From NCBI GenBank assembly GCA_031280945.1, contig JAITGB010000130.1:1-5893 (forward strand): a stretch of 5,893 bases of DNA, in the 5' to 3' direction. The stretch's first letter is position 1. Each line of letters opens with the position of its first letter. The position numbers and the translations under genes were made by a program. Shown here piece after piece: positions 1 through 5,597 of this stretch. The stretch comes from Spirochaetales bacterium. Lineage in GTDB: Bacteria > Spirochaetota > Spirochaetia > DTKZ01. Below the pieces are notes generated by a model. That model worked only from the letters and a program-made list of their open reading frames with translations, did no database searches and was not told the origin of the DNA.

Positions 1-9
1 AATTTCTCA

Positions 10-38
10 TTGACAGGAGAAATGTCAGGTACTACAAT
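10..38 (+). promoter_or_regulatory. Sigma-70-type promoter of the dehydrogenase/lyase/TRAP cluster
   Basis: A perfect -35 hexamer TTGACA (10-15) is followed after exactly 17 bases by TACAAT (33-38), which matches the TATAAT -10 consensus at five of six positions. Transcription would start near 44-46, giving a leader of about 50 bases before the ATG at 98. No other promoter in the window comes close to this match, so it is the likely main promoter for the five plus-strand genes. This rests on motif match and position only; the start site is inferred. Confidence 0.7.
11..27. promoter_or_regulatory. Inverted repeat overlapping the -35 box, possible operator
   Basis: TGACA (11-15) and TGTCA (23-27) form a perfect 5-base inverted repeat with a 7-base spacer. 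The left arm lies inside the -35 hexamer and the right arm in the promoter spacer. A dimeric regulator bound here would compete with RNA polymerase. The arms are short enough to arise by chance, and no regulator gene lies in the window to pair with it. Confidence 0.3.
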
Positions 39-45
39 GAGGATT

Positions 46-69
46 AAAAGGTAATATGTAACACCTTTT
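46..69. promoter_or_regulatory. Leader inverted repeat, possible operator or 5' UTR hairpin
   Basis: AAAAGGT (46-52) and ACCTTTT (63-69) are perfect 7-base inverted arms around a 10-base AT-rich centre. The stem can extend outward by a U-G and a U-A pair. The site begins about where transcription should start, so it could be a repressor site at +1 or a weak hairpin at the 5' end of the mRNA. AAGGAG at 87-92 lies outside it and stays free, which argues against direct control of translation. Confidence 0.4.
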
Positions 70-97
70 GAATGGAATTTTGATTTAAGGAGCGGCC

Positions 98-1066
98 ATG
101 GCGAAATTCAAGGTTTTGATGACGGACACGATTTTCCCTGATGTTGCGATAGAGCGCCGGGTTGTGTCGGAGCTGGATGCGGACTTCGTTTTTGCTGGTA
201 GTAAGGATGCGCAGACTCTCAAGAAGGAGGGCGCTGATGCGGACGCTGTTTTGGTCGTGTTCGCTCAGCTTACGCGGGAGGTTATCGAGGCCTGGTCAAA
301 GTGCAGGATTATTGCGAGGGCGGGTATCGGAGTCAATAATATCGATATTGAGGCGGCTACGGAGCGGGGCATCAAGGTTACGAATGTGCCGGACTACTGC
401 TTCGATGAGGTGGCAAGCCACGCTATGGCGCTTGCGCTGTCCTGTCTGCGCAGGACGGTTCTCTATGCAAAGTCGGTAAAAAGCGGGGTCTGGGATATGA
501 ATCTTGGCCGGCCCATTGCGCGCATTTGCGGGCTGACTTTTGGGCTTTTTGGTTTTGGTCATATTGCTCAGGCGGTTGCGCTACGGGCAAAGGCTTTTGG
601 AATGAAGATAGTGGCCTACGACCCCTATTTGCCGGACAGTGTTTTCTCTTCGGCGGGGGTGCAGAGGGCGGCGGACTGGGATGCTTTTCTCGCGGAGGTG
701 GATGTTTTATCCCTCCACGCGCCGCTTACGGAGTCTACACAGGGTATCATCAACGCGAAGGCTCTGTCGCGTATGAAGAAGTCCGCGATTATCATCAACA
801 CGGCGCGCGGCCCTCTCATAAACGAGAAGGACCTCCGCGAGGCTCTTGAGAAGGGGGTTATCGCGCAGGCGGGACTTGATGTTCTTGAGAGTGAGCCTCC
901 GGCTGCGGGGGGCATACAGACCCTGGAGAACGCGATTGTAACGCCCCATGCGGCTTTTTATTCGGACGAGGCGGAACTTGAGCTCCGCGAAAAAACAGCG
1001 CGGCAGATTGTTCTGGAGCTGACAACGGGCGAACCCGCGTACTGGTTCAACAGGCCCAAAAAATAA
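98..1066 (+). CDS. D-2-hydroxyacid dehydrogenase, CtBP-like subgroup
   Basis: NAD(P)-dependent oxidoreductase of the D-isomer-specific 2-hydroxyacid dehydrogenase family, 322 residues, the usual length for a single-domain-pair enzyme without the ACT regulatory domain of long SerA proteins. The nucleotide-binding fold has GFGHIA at 152-157 (third glycine of GxGxxG replaced by Ala) and Asp175 at the end of the second strand (AYDPY), which favours NAD over NADP. The catalytic triad is visible: Arg237 in NTARGPL, Glu266 in ESEPP and His284 in TPHAAFYSDEA. The TPHAAFYS segment and the C-terminal GEPAYWFNRP resemble proteins annotated as C-terminal-binding-protein-like dehydrogenases. The start is set by AAGGAG at 87-92, five bases before the ATG. 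It is the first gene of the cluster, 42 bases before the lyase gene. The substrate is unknown; 3-phosphoglycerate, glyoxylate or hydroxypyruvate cannot be excluded, but the neighbours suggest the acid brought in by the TRAP system. Confidence 0.92.
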   Translation: MAKFKVLMTDTIFPDVAIERRVVSELDADFVFAGSKDAQTLKKEGADADAVLVVFAQLTREVIEAWSKCRIIARAGIGVNNIDIEAATERGIKVTNVPDYCFDEVASHAMALALSCLRRTVLYAKSVKSGVWDMNLGRPIARICGLTFGLFGFGHIAQAVALRAKAFGMKIVAYDPYLPDSVFSSAGVQRAADWDAFLAEVDVLSLHAPLTESTQGIINAKALSRMKKSAIIINTARGPLINEKDLREALEKGVIAQAGLDVLESEPPAAGGIQTLENAIVTPHAAFYSDEAELELREKTARQIVLELTTGEPAYWFNRPKK

Positions 1067-1108
1067 TTTTTCACACTTTTTACTACTGATAAGGAGGTAG
1101 ACAAGATT

Positions 1109-2332
1109 ATGGGTACACCGTGGCAAACCGATAAGTGGTTTACAAGTCCCTGGAACTTTGCGGGCGAGGTTACGAAGGACTTTAACTTCGCAAAAAACAT
1201 TAAGTTCCATGATGTTTCGCTCAGGGACGGCGAGCAGCAGGCGGGGCTGGCTTTCAGCAAAGAGCAGAAAATCACTTTGGCTGAAAAACTGGTGGAGATT
1301 GGGATTCCGCGCATTGAGGCGGGTATGCCTGCTGTTTCTCCGCAGGATGCGCAGGCTATCACGGAAATTGCGAAGCGCTTTGGCAAGCAGGTGGATGTTT
1401 TCGCTTTTTCCCGCTGCATGAAAGACGATGTAAAGCGCGCTGTTGACTGTGGGGTAAAGGGTATTGTTATTGAGATTCCGGCAAGCGAACACGTTGTCAA
1501 ATACGCTTACCGCTGGGAGTACAAGAAGGCGATTGACCTTTCGATTGAGGCTACGGCCTTTGCCCGGGAATCGGGCCTGTATACGGTGTTCTTTCCCATT
1601 GATGGGACGCGCACGGAGATTAACACTTTTATTAATCTTATCCAGCGCGTTGAGAAAGAAGGCCACATGGACGCTCTGGGCGTTGTCGATACTTTCGGAG
1701 GTCTTGCTCCGAGCGCCTGCGGCTACCTTATTAGAAAAATCCGCGAGCATATCAAAAAGCCTCTTGAGGCGCACTTTCACGATGATTTTGGTCTGGGCGC
1801 GGCCAATACGATTATGGCTCTTGCGGCGGGCGCGGAGGTGGCGCACACGACAATTTCCGGTATCGGCGAGCGGGCGGGCAACGCGAGCTACGAGGATATT
1901 GCTCTGTCCCTCCTCACGATGTACGGCGTTGATACGGGCCTTAAGTACGACAAGATGTACCCGCTTTCCAAAACCCTGCGCGAGATGTGCGGCCTGCGTG
2001 TGCGCCAGAACAGGGGCATCATTGGAGACGACATCAGCAATATTGAGTCCGGCATCGTGGCGGACTGGTACGTCAAGGCCAAGGACGAGGCCCCCCTGGA
2101 ACTGTCTCCCTACCTGTACGGCTTGACGGGGCATCCCGATGTCGAGGTTGTTTTGGGCAAGTCGAGCGGCCTTCCTTCGATTGACATTTTTCTGGAAAAG
2201 ATAGGCAAATCCTGCGACAACACAGAGCTTAAGCAGGAGATGCTGGCCAAAGTAAAGGAACAATCTCTGAAAAACGGCGGCCTTGTGAGCATAGCGCAGT
2301 TCAAGGATATTGTTGGCAAGGTTCTCACATGA
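1109..2332 (+). CDS. DRE-TIM metallolyase (homocitrate/isopropylmalate synthase or HMG-CoA lyase-like)
   Basis: HMGL-like/pyruvate carboxyltransferase superfamily enzyme of 407 residues, expected to be a divalent-metal TIM barrel that makes or breaks a C-C bond between an acyl-CoA and an oxo acid. The first signature is HDVSLRDGEQQAG (34-46), with Arg39 as presumed catalytic residue and Asp40 as metal ligand. VVDTFGG is at 192-198. The second signature begins AHFHDDFGLGAAN (221-233), with His222 and His224 as metal ligands, and continues to GIGERAGN (251-258). The usual HxHND is HFHDD here. About 30 residues rich in Trp and Phe precede the barrel, and about 110 residues follow the barrel motifs. 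There is no room for the LeuA allosteric dimer domain, so size is closer to NifV/homocitrate synthases (about 380) than LeuA (about 520). AAGGAGGT at 1091-1098 supports the start, with a slightly long 10-base gap. The family is sure; synthase versus lyase and the substrate are not. Confidence 0.88.
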   Translation: MGTPWQTDKWFTSPWNFAGEVTKDFNFAKNIKFHDVSLRDGEQQAGLAFSKEQKITLAEKLVEIGIPRIEAGMPAVSPQDAQAITEIAKRFGKQVDVFAFSRCMKDDVKRAVDCGVKGIVIEIPASEHVVKYAYRWEYKKAIDLSIEATAFARESGLYTVFFPIDGTRTEINTFINLIQRVEKEGHMDALGVVDTFGGLAPSACGYLIRKIREHIKKPLEAHFHDDFGLGAANTIMALAAGAEVAHTTISGIGERAGNASYEDIALSLLTMYGVDTGLKYDKMYPLSKTLREMCGLRVRQNRGIIGDDISNIESGIVADWYVKAKDEAPLELSPYLYGLTGHPDVEVVLGKSSGLPSIDIFLEKIGKSCDNTELKQEMLAKVKEQSLKNGGLVSIAQFKDIVGKVLT

Positions 2333-2340
2333 AGTTTTTT

Positions 2341-2362
2341 CCGCCCCCCCTTTGGGGGGCGG
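2341..2362. other. GC-rich hairpin between the enzyme genes and the TRAP genes
   Basis: CCGCCCCCC (2341-2349) pairs perfectly with GGGGGGCGG (2354-2362) around a 4-base loop, a very stable 9-bp stem starting eight bases after the lyase stop codon. A T6 run lies before the stem (2335-2340), not after it, and only GGTTGGATTC-like sequence follows, so it is not a textbook intrinsic terminator on either strand. It may cause partial termination, block 3' exonucleases or mark a processing site, allowing enzyme and transporter genes to be expressed at different levels. The rest of the 110-base gap (2333-2442) is AT-rich and holds only a weak promoter-like pair, TTCAAA at 2368-2373 and TAGATA at 2391-2396. 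Confidence 0.6.
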
Positions 2363-2442
2363 TTGGATTCAAAGATGCGGATAATGTCTTTAGATACTGT
2401 AATAAAGGCATAAAACAAAAATACACAAAAGGAGAAGAAAAC

Positions 2443-3483
2443 ATGAAGAAGACTAGTGCGGGAATTATGTGCTGCGTCCTTGCTGCGATTCTTGCTGGCT
2501 GTGGAGGAGGAAGCCAGTCTTCGGCGTCCGCTCCGGCGGCTCCGGCGGCGGCTAAAATCGTCATCAAGTTTGGCAACAACGGAAACACAGACCCTGCCGA
2601 ACCGCAGAACATCGCAATGGAGGCGTTCAAGAAAAAACTGGAGGAAAGCTCAAAGAACGCGATTGAGGTTCAGCTTTATCCAGCCGGACAGCTTGGAGAT
2701 GCCCGAACCCAGGTAGAAAGCGTTCAGATGGGGACTCTGGAAATGGCTGATATTGAGAACGGGCCGATGGGCGGCTTTGTTCCCCAGGCCATGATATGGG
2801 ACCTTCCCTACCTGTACAGGGATTTGGACCACGCGCACAGGGTGGCCGACGGTACTGTAGGCGACCAGCTCAAAAAGCTTTTCCTGGAAAAGAATATCCG
2901 GGTTCTGGCTTTTAACGACGGAGGCTTCCGGTATTTTACCAACAGCAAGCGGCCCATTAAAACTCCTGCCGATATGAAGGGCATGAAAATCCGCGTCATG
3001 GAAAGCAAAATCATGATAGAGACTATCAATGGTTTTGGAGCTACCGCGGTGCCGATGGCCTTTGGCGAGCTGTATACTGCTCTGCAGCAGGGAACAGTTG
3101 ACGGACAGGAGAACCCCTTTAACCTGATTTACTCCCAAAAGTTTTTTGAAGTGCAAAAGTACCTCTCCCTGACCGAACACTTCTACTATCCGAGGCAATA
3201 CCTTATTTCGGAAAACTTCTATAAGGGCCTTTCTGAAGAACACAAAAAGCTTATAAACTCCATTGCTGTGGAAGCCTGCGGTATACAAAGAAGCGAGTAT
3301 GCGAAGTCCGTGCAGCGCTTTTTTGATGTTTTGAAAGAAAAGGGTATGCAGGCAAACGAGGTTGATAAAGCGGCCTTCCAAAAAATCTCGCTGCCCATAT
3401 ATCCCAAGTTCTATGCGTCTGTGGGCGGCGGAGACGAGGCTGCGGGAAAAGCTCTCATCGAAGCTGTTATAGCCACAAAATAG
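2443..3483 (+). CDS. dctP: TRAP transporter solute-binding lipoprotein (DctP family)
   Basis: Extracytoplasmic substrate-binding subunit of a tripartite ATP-independent periplasmic (TRAP) transporter, 346 residues. The frame is open from 2329, but the ATG at 2443 is chosen because AAGGAG (2429-2434) sits eight bases upstream and because it begins a signal peptide: MKKT, a hydrophobic core, and a lipobox LAGC with Cys20 as the lipidated residue. A Gly/Ser/Ala/Pro-rich linker (about 21-37) follows. Family marks are PAGQLGD (80-86), GFRYFTNSKRPIKTPADMKG (161-180), KIRV with Arg184 at the position that usually salt-bridges the substrate carboxylate, and QGTVDGQENP (216-225). The length is normal for the family. 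The lipoprotein anchor is a minority feature; many DctP proteins are free periplasmic proteins. The membrane subunits follow directly, so the system is complete. The likely ligand is a mono- or dicarboxylate; a closer assignment is not possible from sequence alone. Confidence 0.93.
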   Translation: MKKTSAGIMCCVLAAILAGCGGGSQSSASAPAAPAAAKIVIKFGNNGNTDPAEPQNIAMEAFKKKLEESSKNAIEVQLYPAGQLGDARTQVESVQMGTLEMADIENGPMGGFVPQAMIWDLPYLYRDLDHAHRVADGTVGDQLKKLFLEKNIRVLAFNDGGFRYFTNSKRPIKTPADMKGMKIRVMESKIMIETINGFGATAVPMAFGELYTALQQGTVDGQENPFNLIYSQKFFEVQKYLSLTEHFYYPRQYLISENFYKGLSEEHKKLINSIAVEACGIQRSEYAKSVQRFFDVLKEKGMQANEVDKAAFQKISLPIYPKFYASVGGGDEAAGKALIEAVIATK

Positions 3484-3504
3484 GACGGAAGGAGGTGGTG
3501 AGGT

Positions 3505-3972
3505 ATGAAAACGCTCAATAGCCTTATCAAGTATGTGCTGGTCGTTATGCTGGCAGTGATGTTCATTCTCACCACCGTCCAGGTTATCCTTCGGTACGGA
3601 TTTAACACGGCTCTGTCATGGAGCGAAGAGCTTGTGCGCTTCCTCTTTGTATGGGCAACATTTTTGGGCGCGGCGATAGGCGTCAGGGAACATATCCACA
3701 TTGGGGTTGACGCTGTTGTAAACCTTCTGCCGGCATCGCTGCGCAGGTATGCCGATACTTTGGTATATCTTGTAATTTTTACCTTTGGCATTGTTCTTGT
3801 TTGCGCCGGAATTCCGGTTGTCACGCTGACACACGGACAGCTTTCTCCGGCGCTTGAAATGCCCATGAGTTATGTTTACATCGCTATTCCCATTGCGGGC
3901 GTTTTTGCAATGCTGTACGCCCTGGCCGAAGTCGTGCTTATCTGGAAAAAACGCAAAGCGGGGGAGGGTTAA
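3505..3972 (+). CDS. dctQ: TRAP transporter small membrane subunit (DctQ family)
   Basis: Small integral-membrane subunit of the TRAP transporter, 155 residues, the usual DctQ size. Four hydrophobic segments can be seen at about 8-30, 45-62, 83-103 and 120-147, ending in a positively charged cytoplasmic tail (WKKRKAGEG). The family hallmark is present: LSWSEELVRFLFVWATFLGA (38-57) followed by a Arg-Glu-His-Ile-His-Ile stretch at 61-66. It pairs with the large subunit to form the membrane complex that accepts substrate from the binding protein. The start has an almost perfect anti-SD complement, AAGGAGGTG at 3489-3497, placed 21 bases after the binding-protein stop. Its stop lies two bases before the next ATG, so translation of the two membrane subunits is probably coupled. 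Confidence 0.93.
   Translation: MKTLNSLIKYVLVVMLAVMFILTTVQVILRYGFNTALSWSEELVRFLFVWATFLGAAIGVREHIHIGVDAVVNLLPASLRRYADTLVYLVIFTFGIVLVCAGIPVVTLTHGQLSPALEMPMSYVYIAIPIAGVFAMLYALAEVVLIWKKRKAGEG
3963..3967 (+). promoter_or_regulatory. Ribosome-binding site of dctM inside the end of dctQ
   Basis: GGAGG lies in the last codons of dctQ, seven bases before the ATG at 3975. The dctQ stop (3970-3972) is between the two. A ribosome ending dctQ would be on top of this site, which fits translational coupling and near-equal synthesis of the two membrane subunits. It also supports 3975 as the dctM start. Confidence 0.75.
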
Positions 3973-3974
3973 AA

Positions 3975-5255
3975 ATGCTGAGCTACCTGATAGGAACTCT
4001 GATATTCTGTTTTATTTTTAACGTCCCCATAGGCTTTGCCCTGGGCGTAGCCACATCCGCCTCCATGATACTGGGCGGCTCCAATATGTCTTTAGCTCTT
4101 ATTCCCCAGCGTATGGTGGCCGGGGTCAATTCATTTCCGCTTCTGGCCATACCCTTTTTTATGATGGCAGGAGCTGTAATGGAAAGAGGCGGCGTATCCA
4201 AACGTATCGTACATCTCTCCAATGCCTGCGTGGGACACATCAAGGGCGGCCTCGCGGCGGTATCAATCCTTGCCTGTACTTTTTTCGCGGCAATTTCCGG
4301 CTCTACTCCCGCTACGGCGGCGGCGGTCGGCTCGCTCACTATTCCTGAAATGGAAAAACGCGGCTACGGCAAAGATTACGCTGCGGCCGTTGTCGCGGCG
4401 GCGGGCTGTCTTGGCGTTATTATACCCCCCAGTATCACCATGGTCGTTTTCGGCGTTATAGCCAACGTATCTATCGGAAAGCTGCTTATTGGGGGAATCG
4501 TACCCGGCTGTATCCTTTCGGCCATACTGCTCATTACGAACCTTGTCTGCGCAACACGGGCGGGCTACGCAACGGAAATCCGTAAAACCCTAAAAGAAGC
4601 CCTCCTTGCGTTCAAGGACGCTGTCTGGGCGCTTCTCATGCCCATCATCATTCTGGGCGGCATCATGAGCGGCGTATTTACGCCGACCGAATCCGCGGCG
4701 ATAGCCGTACTCTACGGCCTCATCGTGGGTTTTTTCGTGTACAAGGAACTGACTCCGAAGGACATAGTTCCCATTTTTTACAAATCAGCGCTAAACTCAG
4801 CGATGATTATGCTCCTCATTGGTACAGCGAATCCCTTTGGCTGGGTTATGACCTCTTTGCAAGTACCCACAATGGTATCAAACCTCATGCTTTCCATTAC
4901 CACGAATGCTCTGGGGCTTTTCTTTATGATTATGGTGCTGCTTCTCATTCTCGGAACCTTTATGGAAACCGCGGCTATTCTGATGCTGGTTGTTCCCATG
5001 GTCGCGCCCCTCATGCAGAACGCTGGAGTTGATATGGTACACTTCGGCGTATTAACGGTGATAGCGCTTGCGGTGGGCATGGCTACGCCGCCCGTGGGGA
5101 TAGCTCTCTTTGCAACGTGCAGTATCGCCAAAGTTTCCATTGGCCAAATCTCCCGGAAAATTATCCCGTTCCTCCTGGCCCTTCTTGTGGGCCTCATCAT
5201 TCTGGTGCTTATCCCCAAGATTACAACTTTTCTTCCCAACCTGATGATAAAATAG
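3975..5255 (+). CDS. dctM: TRAP transporter large membrane subunit (DctM family)
   Basis: Large membrane subunit of the TRAP transporter, 426 residues, the typical DctM length and hydrophobic almost throughout, consistent with about 12 membrane segments and re-entrant hairpins. It forms the translocation path and couples uptake to a sodium or proton gradient. Conserved elements include IPFFMMAGAVMERGGVS (59-75), GSTPATAAAVGSLTIPEME (109-127), IIPPS (149-153), SGVFTPTESAAIAVLYG (232-248), GTFMETAAI (327-335) with VPM at 340-342, and ATPPVG (370-375). The GSTPAT and TPPVG loops correspond to the two pseudo-symmetric substrate/ion-binding hairpins of the family. It is last of the five co-directional genes. 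It begins two bases after dctQ and is followed by a structured gap without a further plus-strand gene until 5483. Nothing indicates truncation. Confidence 0.95.
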   Translation: MLSYLIGTLIFCFIFNVPIGFALGVATSASMILGGSNMSLALIPQRMVAGVNSFPLLAIPFFMMAGAVMERGGVSKRIVHLSNACVGHIKGGLAAVSILACTFFAAISGSTPATAAAVGSLTIPEMEKRGYGKDYAAAVVAAAGCLGVIIPPSITMVVFGVIANVSIGKLLIGGIVPGCILSAILLITNLVCATRAGYATEIRKTLKEALLAFKDAVWALLMPIIILGGIMSGVFTPTESAAIAVLYGLIVGFFVYKELTPKDIVPIFYKSALNSAMIMLLIGTANPFGWVMTSLQVPTMVSNLMLSITTNALGLFFMIMVLLLILGTFMETAAILMLVVPMVAPLMQNAGVDMVHFGVLTVIALAVGMATPPVGIALFATCSIAKVSIGQISRKIIPFLLALLVGLIILVLIPKITTFLPNLMIK

Positions 5256-5276
5256 GAGAGTGCAGGCTCAAACTCG

Positions 5277-5343
5277 CGCGGGGGGAAAAGTAGGGAGAAG
5301 GCGGAAGAAGATTTAGAATTTTGGCGCATCCCCGCGTTTTTTT
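5277..5343 (+). terminator. Possible intrinsic terminator after the TRAP operon
   Basis: CGCGGGG (5277-5283) pairs perfectly with CCCCGCG (5330-5336), and the stem runs straight into T7 (5337-5343). This order, a GC stem then a U run, is that of an intrinsic terminator, and it begins 21 bases after the dctM stop. The weakness is the 46-base loop, much longer than normal. The T7 run can instead be buried in the palindrome at 5334-5362, so the two structures exclude each other. Confidence 0.4.
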
Positions 5344-5415
5344 GCCTTCGGCAAAAAAACGCACGGTCGGGCTTTGCGGGGCTGCGCTATCGCTCCGGCC
5401 GCGCCGCTTCGCGGC
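5324..5415. repeat. Nested intergenic palindromes, possible REP/MITE-like element
   Basis: The core is a perfect 13-base inverted repeat, GCG-T7-GCC (5334-5346) and GGC-A7-CGC (5350-5362), with loop TTC. It is enclosed by a second inverted pair, GCGCATCCCCGC (5324-5335) and GCGGGGCTGCGC (5376-5387), matching at 11 of 12 positions. A third stem joins CGGTCGG (5364-5370) to CCGGCCG (5395-5401) with one G-U pair. A fourth hairpin, GCCGC-TTC-GCGGC, closes at 5403-5415. Stacked palindromes of this type in a gap between genes are typical of dispersed REP-like or small mobile elements, but only one copy is in the window, so dispersal is inferred. Some stems may act as a terminator for one or both flanking transcripts. 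I see no gene in 5256-5482. Confidence 0.5.
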
Positions 5416-5469
5416 AGACTATACCCCCGGAATCTTGCCGCTCAGCGCAACCGAATTCCAAAACCGCAG

Positions 5470-5475
5470 AAGGAG
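5470..5475 (+). promoter_or_regulatory. Strong ribosome-binding site before the short ORF at 5483
   Basis: AAGGAG at 5470-5475 stands seven bases before an ATG at 5483, ideal for translation. It is the best evidence that a gene starts here despite the very short frame. No good promoter can be seen in 5388-5470; TATACC at 5420-5425 lacks a matching -35. Confidence 0.6.
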
Positions 5476-5482
5476 ATAAACC

Positions 5483-5597
5483 ATGGAAGTCGAAAAAATA
5501 CCCGAAGAAGGGAGCCCCAGAAGTGCTTTTTACGCACATTTTTGGCGCGGGAACAATGATAGGTTTTATCATGCTCATTGAAACGTTCTTTCTGTAA
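5483..5597 (+). pseudogene. Short single-helix membrane protein, frame interrupted at an A6 run
   Basis: From the well-placed ATG the frame as written gives 32 residues ending at 5581 and looks random after the first few codons (ends FYHAH). The +1 frame from about 5499 has no upstream ATG, GTG or TTG that could serve it. It encodes a protein-like stretch: YPKKGAPEVLF, then a helix-forming hydrophobic run THIFGAGTMIGFIMLIETFF, with stop at 5595-5597. Removing one A from the A6 run at 5493-5498 fuses the two into a 37-residue protein beginning MEVEKYPKKGAPEV, with a short charged N-terminus and one membrane helix. I do not recognise the family and assign no function. It could be a recent frameshift, a sequencing error in the homopolymer, or expression through slippage. 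If only the unshifted frame is real, the gene is 5483-5581. Its end overlaps hisF by 23 bases, tail to tail. Confidence 0.45.

Noticed and set aside
1464..2126. A 220-codon plus-strand frame inside the lyase gene
   Set aside because: It is an Arg- and Leu-rich shadow frame with no family motif, fully contained in a well-supported gene.
707..2263. A 518-codon open frame on the minus strand opposite the dehydrogenase and lyase genes
   Set aside because: It is antisense to two genes with clear catalytic motifs, has no recognisable domain and no convincing RBS, and its composition is that expected from the complement of codon-biased genes.
2368..2396. Promoter-like pair TTCAAA and TAGATA with 17-base spacing before the TRAP genes
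   Set aside because: Only 4/6 and 3/6 matches to consensus, common by chance in an AT-rich gap; not called as a promoter.
2329..2442. Upstream extension of the binding-protein frame to the ATG at 2329, overlapping the lyase stop
   Set aside because: It would put 38 residues, translated from the GC hairpin, in front of an obvious lipoprotein signal peptide. The ATG at 2443 has a well-placed AAGGAG.
5470..5488. AAGGAGATAAACCATGG resembles the RBS and NcoI start region of common expression vectors
   Set aside because: It differs by one base, and the sequence on both sides is not vector-like. A good natural RBS followed by CCATGG explains it.
5374..5559. A 61-codon plus-strand frame across the palindromes and short gene region
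   Set aside because: It starts inside the palindromic block, is Arg-rich and low in protein character, and does not use the RBS at 5470-5475.
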